Program-made: the position numbers and the translations under genes
The notes under the pieces: model-generated
Told to the model about the DNA's origin: nothing
The model's input: the letters and a program-made list of their open reading frames with translations, nothing else
The model's database searches: none
Source: Actibacterium atlanticum
GTDB lineage: Bacteria; Pseudomonadota; Alphaproteobacteria; Rhodobacterales; Rhodobacteraceae
NCBI RefSeq assembly: GCF_000671395.1
Contig: NZ_AQQY01000007.1
Location: 62,001-126,000 of the forward strand
Direction: 5' to 3'
Length of the DNA: 64,000 bases
Shown here: piece by piece, positions 17,690 to 25,857 of the stretch
Numbering within the stretch: position 1 is the first letter of the stretch
How the letters are laid out: every line of letters starts with the position of its first letter

Positions 17690-17716
17690 AAAGCCCGCCA
17701 CATGGGGCGGGCTTTC
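17690..17716 (-). terminator. Intrinsic terminator of rpoH
   Basis: An 11-bp stem (GAAAGCCCGCC / GGCGGGCTTTC) with a short loop, 24 bp beyond the rpoH stop. On the minus strand the stem is followed by a loose T-rich stretch (CGTTTACG), so termination may be moderate. Confidence 0.6.
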
Positions 17717-17740
17717 AAGAGGACGGATCTTGGCGGCCGA

Positions 17741-18637
17741 TTAGGCCTGGGCCAGCAATCCTTTTTGCCGCGCCAGGTCGCGCATACGCTTTTGCAGTTT
17801 CTCAAAAGCGCGCACTTCGATCTGGCGAATACGCTCGCGGCTGACGTCATATTTGCCCGAAAGGGTTTCCAGAGTCACCACCTCGTCTTGCAGACGACGC
17901 TGAACCAGAATGTCCTTTTCGCGGTCATTCAACACATCCATGGCTTCGGCCAGCATCTCGCGGCGCGCTTCCAACTCGTCGCGTTCGGCGTAGTCACCTG
18001 CCTGATCGGCATCTTCATCCTGAAGCCAATCCTGCCACTGGGTCGAGCTGTCATCCTCGGTGCCAACAGACACGTTCAACGAGGCATCCCCGCCCGACAT
18101 ACGGCGGTTCATGCTGATGACCTCTTCCTCGGTCACGCTCAGATCTTCGGCAATTTTCTTGACGTTTTCGGGGCGCAGATCGCCCTCTTCCAACGCGCCG
18201 ATGCGGGCCTTGGCCTTGCGCAGATTAAAGAACAGCTTCTTTTGTGCCGAGGTCGTGCCCAGCTTAACCATCGACCAAGACCGCAGAACATACTCTTGGA
18301 TCGAGGCACGAATCCACCACATCGCATAGGTTGCCAAACGGAAGCCTTTTTCAGGGTCGAATTTCTTAACCGCCTGCATCAGGCCCACGTTGGCCTCGGA
18401 AATCACTTCGGCCTGCGGCAAACCATAACCGCGATAGCCCATGGCAATTTTGGCGGCCAGTCGCAGGTGCGAGGTCACCATTTTATGAGCAGCTTCAGTG
18501 TCCTGATGATCCACCCAGCGTTTGGCCAGCATATATTCCTCTTCCGGCTCCAACAGCGGGAATTTACGAATTTCCTGCATGTAGCGGCTCAGACCCTGTT
18601 CCGGGCTGGGCGCGGGAAGATTGGTATAATTGCTCAT
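17741..18637 (-). CDS. rpoH: RNA polymerase sigma-32 (RpoH), heat-shock sigma factor
   Basis: Directs RNA polymerase to heat-shock and, in Rhodobacteraceae, oxidative-stress promoters. The 298-residue protein has region 1.2/2 (SRYMQEIRKFPLLEPEEEY), the region 2 core EVISEANVGLMQAVKKFDPEKGFRLATYAMWWIR (read in parts), the RpoH-specific box QKKLFFNLRKAK, and region 4 ending SRERIRQIEVRAFEKLQKRM. ATG 18637 follows AGAGGGAC; an ATG 18 bp upstream lacks that spacing. Rhodobacter and relatives often carry two rpoH genes, and from this window alone I cannot say which this is. Confidence 0.95.
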   Translation of the reverse strand: MSNYTNLPAPSPEQGLSRYMQEIRKFPLLEPEEEYMLAKRWVDHQDTEAAHKMVTSHLRLAAKIAMGYRGYGLPQAEVISEANVGLMQAVKKFDPEKGFRLATYAMWWIRASIQEYVLRSWSMVKLGTTSAQKKLFFNLRKAKARIGALEEGDLRPENVKKIAEDLSVTEEEVISMNRRMSGGDASLNVSVGTEDDSSTQWQDWLQDEDADQAGDYAERDELEARREMLAEAMDVLNDREKDILVQRRLQDEVVTLETLSGKYDVSRERIRQIEVRAFEKLQKRMRDLARQKGLLAQA

Positions 18638-18668
18638 TTTTGTCCCTCTGAACATATAGTTGCGTCAG

Positions 18669-18696
18669 GATATAAGACCTAAACCAAACGGTTCAA
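18669..18696 (-). promoter_or_regulatory. Candidate promoter of rpoH
   Basis: On the minus strand TTGAAC (18691-18696) and TATATC (18669-18674) are 16 bp apart, with the -10 ending 31 bp before the rpoH ATG. This is a fair sigma-70 match. Preceded by C, the -35 also reads CTTGAA, the start of a sigma-32 -35 element, so autoregulation is conceivable. Confidence 0.4.
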
Positions 18697-18789
18697 GATC
18701 GGCTTTCCCGTTCATGTTACACGGGAAATGGGGAGCATTCCGGCGATTTCAGCCTTTGCTACGAAAATTCACAGGCTTGTGCGGGCCTG

Positions 18790-19818
18790 TCACAAACGCA
18801 ATGCGTCGATCAGATCCTGCATGTCGGCGGGCAGTGGGGCTTCAAACGCCATGTGCTCGCCGGTTTCGGGATGTTCAAAACCCAACGTGGCAGCGTGCAG
18901 CGCCTGACGCGGGAAGTTGGCCGCCGCTGCCGCGCCTGTTGCACCGATCGCCTTTTCCGCCAGTTTGCGCCGCCCGCCATAGGTTTGATCGCCAATCAGC
19001 CCGAACCCGGCATGGGCCATATGCACGCGGATTTGATGGGTGCGCCCGGTTTCCAGCCAGCAATCAACCAAAGTGGCCACGGGCGGGGTCCCGAATGGCT
19101 CGACCACGCGGGCCCGGGTTACGGCGTGGCGCCCACCCGAAAACAGCACGGCTTGCTTTTGACGGTCGTGCTTGTGACGCGCCAGCTGCGTGGTGATTTT
19201 CATCACATTGCCCTGCTCAAAACTGACACCGCGCACGCCGCGCACCCGCGGATCACCGGCATCGGGCAGGCCGTATACCACGGCGCGGTAGTGACGGTTG
19301 ACCGTGTGGGCCTCAAATTGCGCTGCCAGCCCGGTGTGGGCCTTGTCGCTTTTCGCAACGACCAAAAGGCCAGAGGTGTCCTTGTCGATCCGGTGCACGA
19401 TGCCGGGGCGCTTTTCGCCGCCTATGCCTGAAAGGGTGTCTCCGCAATGATGCAGCAACGCGTTGACCAACGTGCCGGTCGGTGTGCCGGGTGCCGGGTG
19501 CACGACCATCCCCACGGGCTTGTTGATCACGATCAGCGCGGCATCCTCATAGACCACCTCCAGCAGGATATCCTCGGGCTGGGCTTCCACATCCGTGGCT
19601 TCGGTGAACGTCAGCTCCAATTCGTCGCCTTCGGCCACCTTAGCGCGTGGGTTGTCCAGCACCTCGCCCGCGCGCGACACGTCCCCCGCCGCGATCAGCT
19701 TGGCCAAACGTGACCGCGAAAGCCCTGCTTCCTCTGGCACGTCGCGGGCGAGTGCCTTATCAAGACGTGCAGGCGGGTTTTCCGCGATGGTCACGATAAG
19801 GCGGCGGATAACGGACAT
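18790..19818 (-). CDS. rluD: RluD-type 23S rRNA pseudouridine synthase
   Basis: Converts uridines to pseudouridine in 23S rRNA. The 342-residue protein has an N-terminal S4 RNA-binding domain (PARLDKALARD … SRSRLAKLIAAGDV). The catalytic motif is G-I-V-H-R-I-D-K-D-T-S-G with the essential Asp, and the C-terminal GRTHQIRVHMAHAGFGLIGD is typical. Ile replaces the usual Leu in HRLD, a mild change. ATG 19818 follows CGGAG. This ATG lies on the opposite strand of the same CATG that holds the start of the DUF6476 gene, so the two divergent coding regions touch. The frame stays open beyond, but there it is antisense to DUF6476. Confidence 0.92.
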   Translation of the reverse strand: MSVIRRLIVTIAENPPARLDKALARDVPEEAGLSRSRLAKLIAAGDVSRAGEVLDNPRAKVAEGDELELTFTEATDVEAQPEDILLEVVYEDAALIVINKPVGMVVHPAPGTPTGTLVNALLHHCGDTLSGIGGEKRPGIVHRIDKDTSGLLVVAKSDKAHTGLAAQFEAHTVNRHYRAVVYGLPDAGDPRVRGVRGVSFEQGNVMKITTQLARHKHDRQKQAVLFSGGRHAVTRARVVEPFGTPPVATLVDCWLETGRTHQIRVHMAHAGFGLIGDQTYGGRRKLAEKAIGATGAAAAANFPRQALHAATLGFEHPETGEHMAFEAPLPADMQDLIDALRL

Positions 19819-20131
19819 GGATGACACTCCGAACGAGGACGAGGGCACCCTGCCCCCCAATCTGCAATTCCTGCGGCAACTGGTAACCGTGTTGACCGCA
19901 ACGATGATCATTGGGGTTCTAGTGATCATCGCACTGATTGTCATCCGCTTCTGGGGCGATAAACCCTTTACCCTGCCCGATCAGATCGTGCTGCCCGCTG
20001 GCGCAAGCATTTCCGCCTTCACAAAAGGGGATGGCTGGTACGCGGTGGTGACGGGCGATCAGCAAATCCTGATCTTTGACGCAAAGTCAGGCGAGTTGCT
20101 GCAATCCACGCAGGTGGTCTTGGGCGACTAA
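19817..20131 (+). CDS. DUF6476 family membrane protein
   Basis: A 104-residue protein with an acidic N-terminus (MDDTPNEDEGTLPPNLQFLRQL). One membrane helix spans about 23-48 (LVTVLTATMIIGVLVIIALIV in composition), and a small outer beta-rich domain ends QSTQVVLGD. I recognise the PNLxFLRxLVTVLTxxM opening as that of DUF6476, a Rhodobacterales family of unknown function. The ATG at 19817-19819 overlaps the start codon of divergent rluD by two bases. The stop overlaps the CDP-alcohol transferase stop by 4 bp. Its promoter must therefore lie inside rluD. Confidence 0.72.
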   Translation: MDDTPNEDEGTLPPNLQFLRQLVTVLTATMIIGVLVIIALIVIRFWGDKPFTLPDQIVLPAGASISAFTKGDGWYAVVTGDQQILIFDAKSGELLQSTQVVLGD

Positions 20132-20742
20132 CCCTTCCCGGGAAAGACCTTGCGCGCCAAAACCACGCGCGCGCTCGCTGTCGCAAAACACAAAACACCA
20201 AAGGCCCAGGCCAATGGCGCAAACAAATCCGGCCACAGACAAAGCGCCACGAAAAACGCGATGGTTTCAGTGCCTTCCAGCAGACCGCCCGTAAAGTAGA
20301 GCGATTTCACCCCGCGTGCCGTGCTGTGCATCTGAGCCTTCTCGGCCAGGATGGCATAGCCCAGAAACGAGGCCCCGTTGGCATAGAAACTGGTCAGCAG
20401 AAACGCGCCAGCCATGCCATTGGCCGTAGGATCGGCCCAGACAAAGCCCATCGGCACCGCGCCGTAAAACACGAAATCGCAAAAGATGTCCAAATAGCCG
20501 CCAAAGTCGGTTTTCTCGGTCGCCCGCGCCACAGCGCCATCCAACCCGTCAGCCAATCGACTCAAGGCTAAGGGCAGCAAAGCCCAAAGCGGTTGCTGAA
20601 GCGCGATCAAGCCAGCGCAGGCCAGACCCATCCCCAATCCAATCAGTGTGATCGCATTGGCCGTCAGCCCTGTGCGGGCAAGCCCAGCGCCCAGTCGGTT
20701 CAACGCCGGGTCGATCAGTTTTCGCATCGTCGCATCGAGCAT
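20128..20742 (-). CDS. CDP-alcohol phosphatidyltransferase family protein
   Basis: Inner-membrane enzyme of 204 residues that would swap CMP of a CDP-alcohol for a second alcohol in phospholipid synthesis. The signature D-G-x2-A-R-x8-G-x3-D-x3-D is complete (DGLDGAVARATEKTDFGG then YLDIFCD), and five to six hydrophobic helices follow. The substrate could be glycerol-phosphate, inositol-phosphate or a related headgroup; the sequence does not say which. ATG 20742 follows AGGAGG; the frame continues to 20796 without a ribosome site. Confidence 0.87.
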   Translation of the reverse strand: MLDATMRKLIDPALNRLGAGLARTGLTANAITLIGLGMGLACAGLIALQQPLWALLPLALSRLADGLDGAVARATEKTDFGGYLDIFCDFVFYGAVPMGFVWADPTANGMAGAFLLTSFYANGASFLGYAILAEKAQMHSTARGVKSLYFTGGLLEGTETIAFFVALCLWPDLFAPLAWAFGVLCFATASARVVLARKVFPGKG

Positions 20743-20855
20743 CGCAGGCCTCCTGTCTGCTTTTTCGGCCCAAACACACAATGTTGGCAAGCGCATGTAC
20801 GAAGTCGTGATCAGATCGGGTGAAAAATTCTGGCCCCGAAAGCTGTATAGCCGGG

Positions 20856-21701
20856 TTACTTGAACACAAGCGGCAACCGAAACGATTGCGCCCCCGTGGC
20901 GACGCCTTTTGGCGCGGCGGGGAAGTTCGCGGCGCGGTGCACGGCGCCAAGCGCCAGCTTGTCCAATTCGGGGTCCCCTGACGACCCCGCGATTTTAGCA
21001 GAGATCAAAGCGCCTGACGGCGCCACGGTGATCATCACCATGGCGGTTCCCTTGCCCTGACCTTTGGGGATTTTGCGGGCAATCTTGGCGCGTATGCGCG
21101 CGCCCCATTTCGACATCAAGTGAACGCGCTTTTTGTCCGATAGGGTCGCCTCTTGCGCCTTGCCCTGCTCCCCTGCGGCTTGTTTCTGGCCGCTGCCGGC
21201 GGCGCGTTTGGCGTTTTGCGCGGCAGATGCTGGCGCTGGCTGCTTTTTCTGGGGGGCCGTTTTGGGTGTCTCGGGGGCGGCGGGCGCAGGCTTGGGCGCT
21301 ACTGTTGGGCTTGGCGGCTGTGGCACTGGCTGCTTGGGTGGCGACGGGCTTTGCACCGGCAAGGACGGCGCATCTGGCACGTTAGGCAACGGCGGTACGG
21401 GCGCTACTTGCGGGGGACGCAACAATGGCGCATCAGTCTGCGAGGACGTGACCCGAGGCGACGGATCGGACGCAACAAATTGGGGCGGTGCAAGGGCGAC
21501 TTCAATCGGAGTCACTTGGGGGGGACTGTCCCACAGATCGACCATGTTGGCGATCATGGCGTTGGCCGCCAAGATGTTCAGCACCGCATCGCCCCCCACC
21601 CCGCCAGATTGAATCGCTCCCTCATCGGCTTCGGGCCAGACGCTTAGATGCGCCATCAAGGCCGCGCCCAGAAAGACAATCATTTCTGCAATCCTGCGCA
21701 T
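20856..21701 (-). CDS. tonB: TonB energy-transducing protein of the haem locus
   Basis: Links the proton-driven ExbBD complex to the outer-membrane haem receptor. The 281-residue protein has an N-terminal membrane anchor (about 5-20) and a long Pro/Ala/Lys-rich periplasmic spacer (about 60-190). A TonB C-terminal domain follows (VHLMSKWGARIRAKIARKIP … MVMITVAPSGALISAKIAGSSG and FRLPLVFK). It is last in the operon, 3 bp after the second exbD. The repetitive spacer gives long shadow frames on the other strand that I did not accept. Confidence 0.9.
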   Translation of the reverse strand: MRRIAEMIVFLGAALMAHLSVWPEADEGAIQSGGVGGDAVLNILAANAMIANMVDLWDSPPQVTPIEVALAPPQFVASDPSPRVTSSQTDAPLLRPPQVAPVPPLPNVPDAPSLPVQSPSPPKQPVPQPPSPTVAPKPAPAAPETPKTAPQKKQPAPASAAQNAKRAAGSGQKQAAGEQGKAQEATLSDKKRVHLMSKWGARIRAKIARKIPKGQGKGTAMVMITVAPSGALISAKIAGSSGDPELDKLALGAVHRAANFPAAPKGVATGAQSFRLPLVFK

Positions 21702-21704
21702 GCA

Positions 21705-22094
21705 TCACCTGTGCGAAGAGATCAGTTTCAGACGGGTAACACCTGCGGCAGCGAGCTTGGGCATCAACGCGGCAATGGTTTCGCCCGCGACCCGCGCATC
21801 CGCCCGCAAGATCAGTTCGGAACCGGGTTCTTGGGACTGCAGATGGGCCAGAATGCCAGCTTCGCCGCGCAACGCGTTCAGCGCCAGATCACCCTTTGCC
21901 GAAACGAACAGCGTTGTTCCCGTCCCTGCCGGGGTGTCTTGGGCCGAGTCCGGCGGCGTGACCTCAAAAGGCTCTGGCGGGGCGACCTGTGCGGTCATCA
22001 GGAAGAAGATCAACAGAAGAAACACCACGTTGATCATGGGTACAAAGTTTTCGCGCGGCGCGCGGCGCTTTGGCCGGGAAAGTTCAAACGTCAT
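21705..22094 (-). CDS. exbD: ExbD-type biopolymer transporter, second copy, Asp replaced by Asn
   Basis: A 129-residue single-pass membrane protein of the TonB motor. The membrane helix reads P-M-I-N-V-V-F-L-L-L-I-F-F, where ExbD/TolR proteins normally have P-M-I/V-D; the residue is Asn22 (codon AAC). That Asp is the proton-carrying residue in E. coli ExbD, so this copy may not translocate protons itself. A periplasmic domain (~60-129) of the ExbD fold follows. Its ATG overlaps the stop of the first exbD (ATGA). It may form a mixed dimer with the first ExbD inside the ExbB pentamer; that is inference. Confidence 0.88.
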   Translation of the reverse strand: MTFELSRPKRRAPRENFVPMINVVFLLLIFFLMTAQVAPPEPFEVTPPDSAQDTPAGTGTTLFVSAKGDLALNALRGEAGILAHLQSQEPGSELILRADARVAGETIAALMPKLAAAGVTRLKLISSHR

Positions 22095-22468
22095 TGCACC
22101 AACACCAAGGTTTCATAGCCCGCCCCCGTGAGCAGCTCCATCAGTTCAATCACGCGCTGCAGATCAGCATCCTGACGTGGGCGCAGCACGATGATGTCAT
22201 CGTGGCTCAGCATCAGGGGCGCCAACGACGGCAACAAATCCCCAGACGGCATCTCGACCCCGTTCAGGCGAACCATTTGCGGCGTGATATCAATCAAACG
22301 CGGCGGTCCCTGATATGCGTCGCGCGAAGCGGCCGACAGGGGCAGTTCGATTTCGACCTCCAGCCCAAAGCGCGCACTGAGCATGAAGAACACCAGCAAC
22401 AGAAAGACCACGTCAATCATCGGGGTCAGACTGGGAGCACGGCGGCGGATTGGCGGGGACAAAAGCAT
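22091..22468 (-). CDS. exbD: ExbD-type biopolymer transporter, first copy with intact Asp
   Basis: A 125-residue inner-membrane protein with a short cytoplasmic N-terminus, the helix P-M-I-D-V-V-F-L-L-L-V-F-F containing the proton-path Asp19, and a periplasmic ExbD domain ending LTGAGYETLVLVQ. It works with ExbB and TonB to energise haem import. The gene lies 4 bp after exbB and overlaps the second exbD by 4 bp. Compared with its neighbour it keeps the catalytic Asp, which suggests a division of labour between the two copies. Confidence 0.9.
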   Translation of the reverse strand: MLLSPPIRRRAPSLTPMIDVVFLLLVFFMLSARFGLEVEIELPLSAASRDAYQGPPRLIDITPQMVRLNGVEMPSGDLLPSLAPLMLSHDDIIVLRPRQDADLQRVIELMELLTGAGYETLVLVQ

Positions 22469-22472
22469 CGGG

Positions 22473-23144
22473 CTACTCGGCAGCCTGTTGTACCGGCACG
22501 CGAACGTCCGGACTGCGCGTCAGAATTCGGGTAATCGCGTCTTCCATATCTGCCTGCGCCCGGTCAGCGACGCTTTCAAACCACGTCAGGGCGACACCGG
22601 CGGGAATGGCAACGGCCATCCCTGCGGCGGTGGTCAACAGGGCCTCCCATATGCCGCCCGCCAACGCCGCCGGATCAGCGCGTGATCCCGCGTCTTGCAA
22701 CGTCTGAAACGCGGCAATCATACCCAGCACGGTGCCCAATAACCCCAACAGTGGCGCGATGGTTGAAATCAGTTCAAGCGCACGCAAACCCTGACGCGCA
22801 TGGATCAACTGGTTTTTGGCGATCCGAGTGATCTCTTCGCGGGCATCTTCCTTGGTAAAATGGGCGTTCAAGCGGACTTCCATCGCGCTGCGTGCAACAG
22901 TCGCGCGCAAGGCCTTGCGCCGCTGCAACAAAGTTTGGGCCGGTTCAATCTGTCCGGCCTCCCACAAGCGCACCGCGCGTTCGGTGGTTTGCCCGGCCCA
23001 GGCCCCTAAAAGCAACAAGCGCCAGATTTTCCACAGGATCAGGGCCATCGTCAGCACGGAAAGCGCCGAGATCGCCCAAATGGCAGGGCCGCCTTTTGCA
23101 AGAAACCCCTGCACTTCTGCCCAACGGGAAAGCAACTCGGCCAT
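22473..23144 (-). CDS. exbB: ExbB/MotA/TolQ proton-channel protein
   Basis: Inner-membrane stator of the TonB motor, 223 residues. It has three hydrophobic helices: about 20-38 (AIWAISALSVLTMALILW in composition), ~115-140 (ISTIAPLLGLLGTVLGMI) and ~160-185 (GIWEALLTTAAGMAVAIPAGVAL). The second and third carry the Thr and Gly positions expected of ExbB. ATG 23144 lies 7 bp after AGAGG. An ATG two codons upstream abuts the ribosome site and overlaps the hmuV stop. It is embedded between hmuV and exbD, so it is dedicated to haem uptake. Confidence 0.9.
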   Translation of the reverse strand: MAELLSRWAEVQGFLAKGGPAIWAISALSVLTMALILWKIWRLLLLGAWAGQTTERAVRLWEAGQIEPAQTLLQRRKALRATVARSAMEVRLNAHFTKEDAREEITRIAKNQLIHARQGLRALELISTIAPLLGLLGTVLGMIAAFQTLQDAGSRADPAALAGGIWEALLTTAAGMAVAIPAGVALTWFESVADRAQADMEDAITRILTRSPDVRVPVQQAAE

Positions 23145-23146
23145 AG

Positions 23147-23941
23147 TCATCCTCTTTCTTCGACTGTCAGACTGGCAGTATGCGGAAGCAGGTAAGCCCC
23201 CTGCACGGGCGCGGTGTTGACCCGCAGGTTGCAGTGATAAGCATCGCCCAGCAGGGCATTCTGCATCACCGCCTCGGGCGTACCCTGTTTCAGACACCGC
23301 CCCTTACTGATCAGTGCGATCTGATCGGCGAACATTGCCGTCAGGTTAAGGTCATGCATGACCGCAACAACTCCGCCGCCCTGATCGGCATAATCCCGGG
23401 CGATGTTCATCACTTGCAGCTGGTGCCCGATATCGAGGCTGGAAACCGGTTCATCCAGAAACAGCCAACGGGGCTGACCATCGCGAACGGGGTGCCAGAC
23501 CTGCACCAATACGCGGGCCAGTTGAACCCGCTGTTGTTCACCACCTGACAGGTCCTGATACAGACGGTCGGCGAACCCGGTCAGACCAACACGCTCCAGC
23601 GCCCGGGATATCAAACCGCGTTCCTGCGCCTCTAGCCCACGCTGCAATCCAATCCTGACGACTTCGGCCACGTTGAAGGGAAAGGCCAGGGCTATCGCCT
23701 GAGGCAACACCCCGCGCACCGACGATAGCTCCCATGGTTTGGCGCGCGAAATATCCGTGCCGTTCAGCGTGATCCGCCCGCCAAAGCGGCACTCCCCGGT
23801 CAGGGCGCGCAACAGGGTGGTTTTGCCCGATCCATTGGGGCCGACAATTGCGGTGATCTGGCGCGGCTTGGCGGTGAACGCCACGCCGTGCAGGATCGCC
23901 CGAGCGCCGTATGAAACGGTGATATCCTTGGCGTCTAGCAT
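23147..23941 (-). CDS. hmuV: Haem ABC transporter ATP-binding protein HmuV
   Basis: ATPase that powers haem import across the inner membrane. The 264-residue protein has Walker A G-P-N-G-S-G-K-T-T, the ABC signature LSGGEQQRVQLARVL and Walker B RWLFLDEP followed by SSLD, with the switch His in VMHDLN. It begins 3 bp after hmuU. Order and sequence fit the HmuTUV (BhuTUV) systems rather than siderophore FecE/BtuD systems, because hmuS and a haem receptor accompany it. Confidence 0.92.
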   Translation of the reverse strand: MLDAKDITVSYGARAILHGVAFTAKPRQITAIVGPNGSGKTTLLRALTGECRFGGRITLNGTDISRAKPWELSSVRGVLPQAIALAFPFNVAEVVRIGLQRGLEAQERGLISRALERVGLTGFADRLYQDLSGGEQQRVQLARVLVQVWHPVRDGQPRWLFLDEPVSSLDIGHQLQVMNIARDYADQGGGVVAVMHDLNLTAMFADQIALISKGRCLKQGTPEAVMQNALLGDAYHCNLRVNTAPVQGAYLLPHTASLTVEERG

Positions 23942-23944
23942 TGA

Positions 23945-25018
23945 TCACATGTCCACAAGGCCGCGCTGGCGCAGCAAAATCCAAAGGAAAAATGGCCCCC
24001 CCAAAGTCGCGGTGACGATCCCGATGGGCAATTCAGCGGGGGCAATGATGGTGCGGCTGATCACATCGGCGATCAGCAAGAGTGCCGCGCCCAAAAGGCC
24101 CGAGTTGATCAGCAAATACCGGTGATCTGGACCAACCATCAGCCGCAACAGATGGGGCACAACAATCCCGACAAAACCGATGCCTCCCGAAACCGCGACC
24201 GAGGCCCCCGTCGCGGCGGCCACTGCCAGAATCGCCAAACGTTTCATCCGCTGAACCGGAATGCCGATATGCGCGGCTGATGCCTCGCCCAGAGACAGCC
24301 CATTCAGGGCACGCGCCAAAAACGGCGTGCCCAGCATCGCCACCATGATCAGCGGCGTCGCGGCAATGACTTTGGTCCAGGTCGCCCCGGCAAGTGATCC
24401 CATGCCCCAAAAGGTCAGATCACGCAGCTGCTGGTCATCGGCCACATAGACCATGATCCCCGACAGCGCGCCTGTCAGGGCGCCCAGAGCGATCCCGGCC
24501 AGCAGCATCGTCCCAACCGACGTGCGCCCTTTGCGGGTGGAGATCCCATACAGAACCAAGGTGCTGGCCCATCCACCCAAAAACGCGGCCACAGGTACCA
24601 GATAGTACCCCAGTCGTTCAGCCAGAACAGCGGGCAGAAAGCTGCCCAAGACGATGGCCGATATCGCGCCCAGCCCTGCTCCGCTTGAAACCCCAACGAT
24701 CCCCGGGTCCGCCAGTGGATTTCGAAACAGCCCCTGTAGCACCGCGCCCGACATCGCCAAAGACGCCCCGACCAAGACGCCAAGAACTGTGCGTGGCACA
24801 CGAATGTCCCAAAGAACCACTTGGTCGCGCAGGCTCAGGCTTTGCCCGGATACCAGATCATTGAACGCCCGCCACAGCGATGTGCCCGAAGCCCCGATGG
24901 CAAGGCTCATCAGGCTCGCCCCGACAAGGGCAACAAGCAGTAAGAGCGTCAGAAGGCGGGCCCCATTTGCGCGGCTGCCGGGGGCCTGAAGCCCCGCATG
25001 AACGACAAGGTCTGCCAT
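23945..25018 (-). CDS. hmuU: Haem ABC transporter permease HmuU (FecCD family)
   Basis: Inner-membrane permease of 357 residues with about nine to ten hydrophobic helices. FecCD landmarks are present: VLWDIRVPRTVLGVLVGASLAMSG (read in parts), LFRNPLADPGIVGVSSGAGLG and the late GGIGFVGIVVPHLLRLMVGPDHR. Its start ATG overlaps the hmuT stop by one base (TGATG). With HmuT and HmuV it forms the haem importer. Confidence 0.93.
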   Translation of the reverse strand: MADLVVHAGLQAPGSRANGARLLTLLLLVALVGASLMSLAIGASGTSLWRAFNDLVSGQSLSLRDQVVLWDIRVPRTVLGVLVGASLAMSGAVLQGLFRNPLADPGIVGVSSGAGLGAISAIVLGSFLPAVLAERLGYYLVPVAAFLGGWASTLVLYGISTRKGRTSVGTMLLAGIALGALTGALSGIMVYVADDQQLRDLTFWGMGSLAGATWTKVIAATPLIMVAMLGTPFLARALNGLSLGEASAAHIGIPVQRMKRLAILAVAAATGASVAVSGGIGFVGIVVPHLLRLMVGPDHRYLLINSGLLGAALLLIADVISRTIIAPAELPIGIVTATLGGPFFLWILLRQRGLVDM

Positions 25019-25857
25019 CAGCCCTGAACCTGCGTCAAGGCAGCGGACAGCTCGCGGACGGCGGTGCCGGTACGAACGGAGAACCCCAAAAGTTTCAGCC
25101 CATCCATCCGGATCAGGCGTTGGTTTACCCCGGCAGGGGTGGTCAGGATTGCAGGGTGTCGCAAAACATCGGCCTGATGACGGCCTGCGTTGCGGTCCAT
25201 CATCAAGATCACGTCGGCCTGCGAATTTGCGATGGCCTCATCGGTGACAAGTTTGTACCCGTCAACCCCGCTCAGGGCGTTCTGCGCGCCGACCAGATTA
25301 AGAATGCCCTGCGCCGAGGTATTCGCGCCCGCAGCCATGATCCGCCCGCCCTGCATCGACAGGACAAACAACACCCGAGGTGGGCGGGTTTGCTGCGCAA
25401 CCTCGGTTAGTGCCGCGTCGATCTCCGCCAGAACCTGTTGCGACAGCGCGCGGCCCTTTTCGGGCACGCCCAGAGCCTGCGCAACGGAAAAAATCTTGGC
25501 GCCAACTGCGTCTCGATCATACCCGCCCGGGATGGTCTCCATCGGCAACGCAGCACCCTGTAACAGCGCAATGGTCTCGGGCGGGCCTGCCCCCTCCTCT
25601 GCCAGCACGAGATCGGGGTTGATGGACAACACGCCTTCGGGCGACAGGCGGCGCATATAGCCGACATCGGGCAAAGCGCGCGCCGCCACCGGATAGCTTG
25701 AAGTGGTATCGCGCCCCACCAGCCGATCTTGCTCCCCCAGAGCATAGACAATTTCCGTGACGCTGCCGCCGACCGAAATGATGCGTTGCGCATTGGGGTA
25801 CGCATCAGCCAAAGCAGGGCCAGCCAAGAACGCGCACAAAGCTGCCAGACGGATCAT
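25018..25857 (-). CDS. hmuT: Periplasmic haem-binding protein HmuT
   Basis: Substrate-binding protein of the haem ABC importer, 279 residues. A Sec signal peptide (MIRLAALCAFLAGPALA) precedes a two-lobed class III binding fold. It starts AQRIISVGGSVTEIVYALG and has RLVGRDTTSSYP, the segment that in HmuT/PhuT proteins lies by the haem site. Its ATG overlaps the hmuS stop by 4 bp. Confidence 0.92.
   Translation of the reverse strand: MIRLAALCAFLAGPALADAYPNAQRIISVGGSVTEIVYALGEQDRLVGRDTTSSYPVAARALPDVGYMRRLSPEGVLSINPDLVLAEEGAGPPETIALLQGAALPMETIPGGYDRDAVGAKIFSVAQALGVPEKGRALSQQVLAEIDAALTEVAQQTRPPRVLFVLSMQGGRIMAAGANTSAQGILNLVGAQNALSGVDGYKLVTDEAIANSQADVILMMDRNAGRHQADVLRHPAILTTPAGVNQRLIRMDGLKLLGFSVRTGTAVRELSAALTQVQG

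Noticed and set aside
21133-21647. Glycine-rich frames antisense to tonB
   Set aside because: They are shadows of the Pro/Ala/Lys-rich TonB spacer; no ribosome site or family motif.
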